NCBI GenBank assembly: GCA_014762645.1
Contig: JABURP010000082.1
Location: forward strand, 1 to 57,394
Source of the DNA: Crocinitomicaceae bacterium
GTDB lineage: Bacteria > Bacteroidota > Bacteroidia > Flavobacteriales_D > Crocinitomicaceae
DNA: 57,394 nt
Direction of reading: 5' to 3'
Position 1 is the first letter of the stretch. Each line of letters starts with the position of its first letter. The position numbers and the translations under genes are program-made. The notes beneath the pieces are model-generated. The model saw only the letters and a program-made list of their open reading frames with translations. It searched no databases and was not told the origin of the DNA. Shown here piece after piece: positions 52,524 through 57,394 of this stretch.

Positions 52524-53450
52524 CTAAAAATGAGTACTAATTGACTCGTGTTTAATTAAACTTCTAATTACTGCAGCATATAAACTTGCTACAGATAGTA
52601 CTTTTATCTTCTCACTCTTACGTTTTGGAGGAATAGAGTCCGTCACCACCAATTCAGTAAGTTTGGACTTTTCAATTCTTTCGTATGCAGGCCCACTTAG
52701 TACAGCATGAGTACATAACGCCCTTACTGAAGTGGCTCCTTTTTCAATAAATAAATCAGCAGCTTTGGTAAGTGTCCCTGCTGTATCTACCATATCATCA
52801 ATCAAAATAACATCCTTACCACTTACATCACCAATTACGGTCATCTCAGCCACCTCATTCGCTACTTTTCTTTGCTTGTGACACATGGCCAAACCAAGAT
52901 CAAGTTTCTTAGAATATGAGTTGGCCCTTTTTGCCCCACCTGCATCAGGTGCAGCCATAATCAGGTTGCCGTTATCCAACTCCTTGATGTATGGAAGGAA
53001 AATAGTAGATGCATATAAATGATCAACCGGAATTTCAAAAAATCCTTGAATTTGATCGGCATGTAAATCCATGGTCATGATTCGGTTAGCACCAGCCGTT
53101 TCGATCATTTGTGCCACCATTTTTGAACCAATGGCAACGCGCGGTTTATCTTTACGATCCTGACGCGCATATCCGAAATAAGGTATTACAGCAACTACCG
53201 ATCTGGCAGAAGCTCGTTTAGCCGCATCAATCATCAGCATTAACTCAAACAAGTTATCTGTTGGCGGCATGGTAGATTGAATAAGGAATACATCCTGACC
53301 TCTGACAGTCTCTTCAAACGAAGCCTGGAATTCACCATCACTAAATTCTGTTACCGTGACATTTCCAAGTTCTACACCATATTCCATGGCAATCCTGGTT
53401 GCAAGATCTCGCGTTGCTCTACCTGAAAATATTTTTATGCCTGCTGACAT
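52524..53450 (-). CDS. prs: Ribose-phosphate pyrophosphokinase
   Basis: 308 residues. It makes PRPP from ribose 5-phosphate and ATP. 'FSDGEFQASFEETVRG', 'IPYFGYARQDRK', the divalent-metal region 'MDLHADQIQGFFEIPVDHLYA' and the PRPP-binding 'VILIDDMVDTAGTL' are complete. Length is normal. It heads a transcript with the L25 gene and is divergent from pepP. Confidence 0.98.
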   Translation of the reverse strand: MSAGIKIFSGRATRDLATRIAMEYGVELGNVTVTEFSDGEFQASFEETVRGQDVFLIQSTMPPTDNLFELMLMIDAAKRASARSVVAVIPYFGYARQDRKDKPRVAIGSKMVAQMIETAGANRIMTMDLHADQIQGFFEIPVDHLYASTIFLPYIKELDNGNLIMAAPDAGGAKRANSYSKKLDLGLAMCHKQRKVANEVAEMTVIGDVSGKDVILIDDMVDTAGTLTKAADLFIEKGATSVRALCTHAVLSGPAYERIEKSKLTELVVTDSIPPKRKSEKIKVLSVASLYAAVIRSLIKHESISTHF

Positions 53451-53477
53451 GCCCTACTATTATTTAGATTGGGGCTG

Positions 53478-53485
53478 CAAAGATA
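53478..53485 (-). promoter_or_regulatory. Candidate -7 box for prs
   Basis: On the minus strand TATCTTTG is a perfect TAnnTTTG match, 28 bases before the start codon. No clear TTG lies at the expected -33 position, so this is only moderately supported. Confidence 0.4.
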
Positions 53486-53633
53486 GTTACAAATATCTAA
53501 AACACACCCGGAAAGGTATTAAAATCCGTAAAATTTAAAGAATCTGTTATTCAAGTTCTTCGAAAAGTCATAATTTTACGGTTATCCCGAATAATTACGG
53601 ACAGAAAACAAGTTTAAAACGGCATCATTTATT

Positions 53634-54941
53634 ATGAGATACGAGAAAATCGACAAAAATCTATTTATCAAAAACAGAAAGAAATTTGTTCAGCACCTTG
53701 AACCGAATTCAATGGCCATTTTTAATTCAAATGACATTTACCCGGTAAGTGCTGATAGTACCATTCCATTCCAGCAGCACCGAGACATCTTTTATCTTTC
53801 GGGTGTTGATCAGGAAGAGAGTGTTCTCGTAATTTTTCCGGATGCCCATGAAGAAAAACACCGTGAGATTTTATTTCTCAAAGAAACCAGTGAACACATT
53901 GCCATTTGGGAAGGTGAAAAATTAACGAAGGAAACCGCATTTGAAACTTCAGGTATAAAAACTGTGATTTGGTTAGATCAAATGGAAGCCACTATGAAAA
54001 TTCTCATGGCCCAGGCTGAAAAAGTTTATTTGAACACCAACGAACATACACGTGCCAATACAGAAGTTGAGACGCGTGAAGATCGCTTTATCAAAGAAAT
54101 CCAACAAAAATACCCGGCACACCAGTACAGAAAATCTGCTCCAATCATGCATAAGATAAGAGCAGTAAAAGAACCGGAAGAACTTGATTTAATGCAAACC
54201 GCCTGTAATATCACTGAGGCAGGATTTAGAAGACTTTTGGGGTTTGTTAAACCAGGGGTGATGGAATATGAAGTAGAGGCAGAACTGATGCATGAATTTT
54301 TGAGAAACCGATCAAGAGGTTTTGCCTATACACCTATTATTGCTTCTGGTAAAAGCGCTTGTGTACTGCACTATATTGAGAATAATAAAGAGTGTAAAGA
54401 CGGTGATGTAATGCTAATGGATTTTGGCGCGGAATATGCCAATTATTCTTCTGATATGACCCGTTGTATCCCTGTAAATGGGAGATTCACCGAACGACAG
54501 AAAAAGGTATACAATGCTGTTTTAAACGTTAAAAAGGAATCCGAAAAGATGCTTGTTGAGGGCACCTGGTTACAGGAATATCACAAAGAAGTTGGAAAAC
54601 TTATGACTTCTGAATTGCTTCAGTTGGGACTGCTGGATCAAACAGATGTGAAGAACGAAAATCCGGATTGGCCGGCATATAAAAAGTACTTTATGCACGG
54701 AACGTCCCATTTTATTGGGTTAGACACACATGATGTTGGGCTTTGGACAGAACCTATCAAAGAAGGTATGGTGTTTACGTGTGAACCAGGAATATATATC
54801 CCAGAAGAAAATCTTGGAGTACGTCTGGAAGATGATTTAGTCGTACAAAAGACGGGGGCTCCTAAGAACCTGATGGGTACAATCCCAATTGAAGTAGAAG
54901 AAATTGAAGAGTTGATGAATGCGGAGAAAATTCACGCATAA
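53634..54941 (+). CDS. pepP: Xaa-Pro aminopeptidase (aminopeptidase P)
   Basis: 435 residues. It removes N-terminal residues before proline. An N-terminal creatinase-like domain (about 1-165) is followed by an M24 pita-bread domain. Metal ligands: Asp263 ('LMDFGAEYANYSSD'), Asp274 ('SDMTR'), the His in 'HGTSHFIGLDTHDVG', Glu in 'CEPGIYI' and Glu in 'VRLEDDL'. No signal peptide, so cytosolic. Confidence 0.95.
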   Translation: MRYEKIDKNLFIKNRKKFVQHLEPNSMAIFNSNDIYPVSADSTIPFQQHRDIFYLSGVDQEESVLVIFPDAHEEKHREILFLKETSEHIAIWEGEKLTKETAFETSGIKTVIWLDQMEATMKILMAQAEKVYLNTNEHTRANTEVETREDRFIKEIQQKYPAHQYRKSAPIMHKIRAVKEPEELDLMQTACNITEAGFRRLLGFVKPGVMEYEVEAELMHEFLRNRSRGFAYTPIIASGKSACVLHYIENNKECKDGDVMLMDFGAEYANYSSDMTRCIPVNGRFTERQKKVYNAVLNVKKESEKMLVEGTWLQEYHKEVGKLMTSELLQLGLLDQTDVKNENPDWPAYKKYFMHGTSHFIGLDTHDVGLWTEPIKEGMVFTCEPGIYIPEENLGVRLEDDLVVQKTGAPKNLMGTIPIEVEEIEELMNAEKIHA

Positions 54942-55009
54942 TATTTATCGCCTTTTATCGCCTTCTTTTTAAGGCCTGTTTGCGTTATTGTTAGTGAGAT
55001 TAAACTTGG

Positions 55010-55762
55010 TTGATTATTTTACTGAATTACGACATTTACGGTCAGGGACAACCCCTGCTTTTCTTACATGGATTTCTAGAAGACTCATCCATTTGGAGTG
55101 AGGTATGGCCTGAATTCAAGAAAAAAGGCTTTAAGGTAATTACGGTTGATTTACCTTGTCATGGTGAAAGTCGTTTTACTGGTGACAAGTGTGAGATGAC
55201 CTATATGGCCGAGCAGGTTTACAACATTTTACAAATCTTTAAGGTTGAAAAACCTATCATTGTTGGTCACTCTTTGGGTGGTTATGTTGGTCTCGAGTTA
55301 CTCAAATTGATTGACTCAAAGTTAATTTTACTTCATTCCAATTTTTGGGAAGATCCGCCTGAAAAAAAACGAGATCGTGACCGTGTAATAAATATTGTTC
55401 GATCCGGTACAGAACTTTTTATCCGAGAAGCAATTCCGGGGTTATTTGCAGAAGGGAACCGCACAAAGTGTCAGCCCGACATTGACCGATTAATCAGAGA
55501 TGCCCTTCGCATACCGGCTGAAGAAGTTGCTGCAGCTACTGCGGGAATGCGAGATCGAAAAGCACACTACAAAACCATGGAAAGTGGCAATGTCTCTCTC
55601 ATCCACGGCGAAAATGATCCGATAATCCCTACGGACGTATTGGAAAAAGAACTTAAAAAGCTAAAACATGCACCAGCAGTGGTTACTTTGTCCAATTGCG
55701 GACATATGAGTATATGGGAGAACAGGGATGGATTAATCAAAGCAATCGAGCAGTTGGTGTAA
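55010..55762 (+). CDS. Alpha/beta hydrolase, TTG start
   Basis: 250 residues from the TTG at 55010. An in-frame TAA lies at 55001-55003 and no ATG or GTG falls between it and the conserved 'LLFLHGFLEDSSIW', so TTG is the only common start codon. Nucleophile Ser88 in 'GHSLGGYVG', acid likely in 'HGENDPII', base His in 'NCGHMSIWE'. Related to MenH/esterase-type enzymes, but the substrate is unknown. Confidence 0.88.
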   Translation: MIILLNYDIYGQGQPLLFLHGFLEDSSIWSEVWPEFKKKGFKVITVDLPCHGESRFTGDKCEMTYMAEQVYNILQIFKVEKPIIVGHSLGGYVGLELLKLIDSKLILLHSNFWEDPPEKKRDRDRVINIVRSGTELFIREAIPGLFAEGNRTKCQPDIDRLIRDALRIPAEEVAAATAGMRDRKAHYKTMESGNVSLIHGENDPIIPTDVLEKELKKLKHAPAVVTLSNCGHMSIWENRDGLIKAIEQLV

Positions 55763-55825
55763 GGATTTTTGCCCTGTTTCTCTCAAATAGATGCTTATAA
55801 CACAAGTTGATTGCAGAAATTAAAA

Positions 55826-55833
55826 TATTTTTG
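55826..55833 (+). promoter_or_regulatory. Candidate -7 box for porW/sprE
   Basis: TATTTTTG matches TAnnTTTG. A TTG lies 16 bases upstream (55807-55809), shorter than the usual spacing. It is 35 bases before the start codon. Confidence 0.4.
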
Positions 55834-55868
55834 TGCTTTTTAAGTTATTATAAGCGGTCAGGTATACC

Positions 55869-57394
55869 ATGTTTTCAGTAAACCCACATATTAAATCAGT
55901 GGCAACGGCATTTGCTTTGATCATCCTTATGGGGTGTTCAACAGAGAAAGATGCTGCTTTAAATGTCGGGTATCATAACATGACAGCCCGGTACAATGGG
56001 TATTTCAATGCCCGAGTATTAATGGAAGAAGCCCTGGAAAGTTACCGTGCAAGCGCGAATGAAGATTATAATAAGATCCTTCCGCTTGACTTATATCCGA
56101 GCAAGGAAGATGTTCCCATGATTCAGGAACCTTATGAAGAAGCTCTTGAGAAATGTGAAACGGTTATTCACCGACACAGTATGCCTAGCTCTGACACCCG
56201 TAATAAAGACGAAGAAAACTGTAGGTGGATAGACGATAACTGGTTTATCATTGGTGTCATTCACTACACACGTCAGGAATACGTTAAAGCTGAAGAGATT
56301 TTCAACTTTATCAATGAAACGCCTTTATATACAGGGCAAGAACGGGTACATGAAGCTCGAATTTGGTTAGCGAAAACTTATATTGCACAGGGGCGTTTCC
56401 CGGAAGCCAAACGAATTTTGGCTAAAGTAGAAATTGACATGCAGTCTGCTGAAGCGCAAAAAGAAGCAAAAAAAGAAAAGCTGTCCAAATACGAAAAAGC
56501 ACGTAGAAAAAAACAAGCTAAAAAGGACAAAAAGAACGGCGTTAAAAAACCAGCTCCATTTCCGAAAAAACTAAAAGATGATTTTGAATTGACAATGGCG
56601 GAATATTACATTGCTCAAGAACATTACAAAAAAGCCATTCCACATCTTGAAAAAGGAATCCTATACACCAAAAAAAGGAAAAAACGGGCGCGTTATATGT
56701 TTGTACTTGCCCAAATCCACCAGAAACTTGGTAATGGGAATGAAGCTTCCCGATATTTCAACAAAGTTGCCCACTCAAATGCGCCGTATGAAATGAGATT
56801 TCAGGCTCAGATTTATAAAGCCCTGGCATTGCCGGATGGAGGAAAGGAAATCAGAGATGAGTTGAAGAAAATGCTGAAAGATCCGAAGAATGATGAGTAT
56901 AAGGATCAAATCTATTATGCGTTGGCAGATATTGAAATGAAAGATGGCAACAAGGAATTAGCGATTAAATACTACTCACAATCTGCTTTTTACTCTATTA
57001 AAAACAATCGACAAAAGGGAATTAGTTACCTGGCTTTAGGAAACATCTATTTTAATGATCAGGATTACCTCAAAGCACAAAAATATTATGACAGTTGCGT
57101 TCAGGTTTTACCTGAAGAATATGAAACCTATGAACAAATAAAAGGTAAAGCAGAAGGACTTCAGGATTTGGTGTTCCATTATGAAACGTACGTATTTGAA
57201 GATAGCGTTCAAAAGAAAGCCCAGATGCCGGAAGAAGAACTTGAAAAATACCTGGAACAGCAAATAGAAGATATAAAAGAAGCCGAACGCAAGCGCAAAG
57301 AAGAGGAAGAACGAAGATTGATTGCACAGCAAAACCGTATCAAAAATTCAGGAGCTAATTTAGGAAGTGGTTCCAAGTGGTATTTCTACAATCA
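55869..57394 (+). CDS. porW: T9SS lipoprotein PorW/SprE, truncated at window end
   Basis: At least 508 codons; the frame is open to the last base, so the 3' end is outside the window. PorW/SprE is an outer-membrane-associated TPR lipoprotein needed for type IX secretion and gliding. The signal 'FALIILMGC' has Cys23 as lipidation site, and the mature protein begins 'STEKDAALNVGYHNMTARYNGYFNA', typical of the family. TPR-like repeats run through about 100-440 ('HEARIWLAKTYIAQGRFPEAKRIL', 'AEYYIAQEHYKKAIPHLEKGI', 'ISYLALGNIYFNDQDYLKAQKYYD'), interrupted by a Lys-rich insertion (about 200-235). A charged helix and 'GSGSKWYFYN' come last. The cargo proteins elsewhere in the window fit a T9SS-bearing organism. 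Confidence 0.9.
   Translation, partial: MFSVNPHIKSVATAFALIILMGCSTEKDAALNVGYHNMTARYNGYFNARVLMEEALESYRASANEDYNKILPLDLYPSKEDVPMIQEPYEEALEKCETVIHRHSMPSSDTRNKDEENCRWIDDNWFIIGVIHYTRQEYVKAEEIFNFINETPLYTGQERVHEARIWLAKTYIAQGRFPEAKRILAKVEIDMQSAEAQKEAKKEKLSKYEKARRKKQAKKDKKNGVKKPAPFPKKLKDDFELTMAEYYIAQEHYKKAIPHLEKGILYTKKRKKRARYMFVLAQIHQKLGNGNEASRYFNKVAHSNAPYEMRFQAQIYKALALPDGGKEIRDELKKMLKDPKNDEYKDQIYYALADIEMKDGNKELAIKYYSQSAFYSIKNNRQKGISYLALGNIYFNDQDYLKAQKYYDSCVQVLPEEYETYEQIKGKAEGLQDLVFHYETYVFEDSVQKKAQMPEEELEKYLEQQIEDIKEAERKRKEEEERRLIAQQNRIKNSGANLGSGSKWYFYN

Noticed and set aside
54951-54975. Possible terminator after pepP (GCCTT/AAGGC with a short direct repeat ATCGCCTT)
   Set aside because: The stem is only 5 bp with a T-rich loop and no T-run after it.
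54979-55008. Promoter-like TTTG-N18-TAAACTTG before the alpha/beta hydrolase
   Set aside because: One mismatch in the -7 box, and transcription would begin at or after the only available start codon.

Overview
The window is a contiguous piece of a Bacteroidota chromosome, most likely an aerobic, possibly gliding, member of Flavobacteriia or a related class. The evidence is several proteins with type IX secretion (T9SS) C-terminal sorting domains, a truncated PorW/SprE T9SS lipoprotein gene at the right edge, Bacteroidota-restricted families (DUF4296, DUF4290, L25 with an acidic tail, a 'DDQVHFREPG'-type dihydroorotase), an AT-rich composition, and Bacteroidota-type promoters (TTG about 20 bases before TAnnTTTG) in front of both tRNA genes. 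There are no phage, insertion-sequence or CRISPR signatures. Most of it is housekeeping sequence with a few accessory islands.

Layout. 1-3,072: a minus-strand secreted protein combining a haem-c motif with a copper monooxygenase fold, and dxr. 3,189-4,289: an envelope protein. 4,385-8,829: tRNA-Leu, then tig, clpP, clpX and a 2-oxoglutarate/Fe(II) oxygenase. 8,905-10,785: a lipoprotein, tRNA-Ser followed by a 117-bp tandem repeat, and a 2H phosphoesterase. 10,813-18,029: a signalling island (CheR-type methyltransferase, STAS-like protein, 1302-residue hybrid kinase, second REC-PAS kinase, single-domain receiver). 18,173-20,570: an OmpA-type lipoprotein and an LVIVD-repeat secreted protein. 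20,712-23,156: polyprenol-phosphate sugar transferase, dihydroorotase, and a DUF4296 lipoprotein that seems to start at ATT. 23,209-28,003: a large T9SS cargo protein and gcvP. 28,216-34,518: a small membrane protein with a UbiA-like protein, and a minus-strand pair made of a secreted WD40-caspase and a beta-barrel protein. 34,573-42,677: hemL, then kynU, a small membrane protein and kmo, envelope proteins, a TonB-like protein, and a RidA-family protein resembling 2-aminomuconate deaminase. 42,719-49,930: an M1 peptidase that appears fused to an outer-membrane barrel, a DUF255 thioredoxin-like protein, DUF4290 and murA. 49,936-53,450 (minus): a T9SS sorting domain with no cargo, a fructosamine-kinase-like protein, pth, L25 and prs. 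53,634-end: pepP, an alpha/beta hydrolase and the start of porW/sprE.

How the genes fit together. The T9SS lipoprotein gene at the right end belongs to the machinery that would export the sorting-domain proteins at 316, 19,221, 23,209 and 49,936. The kyn genes with the RidA-family gene suggest tryptophan/kynurenine catabolism. clpP and clpX follow tig, a normal protein-quality-control grouping. The signalling island has several kinase and receiver modules and no DNA-binding output domain, so its output is probably protein-level. Many start codons were moved inward from the longest open frame to give a proper signal peptide or family N-terminus.
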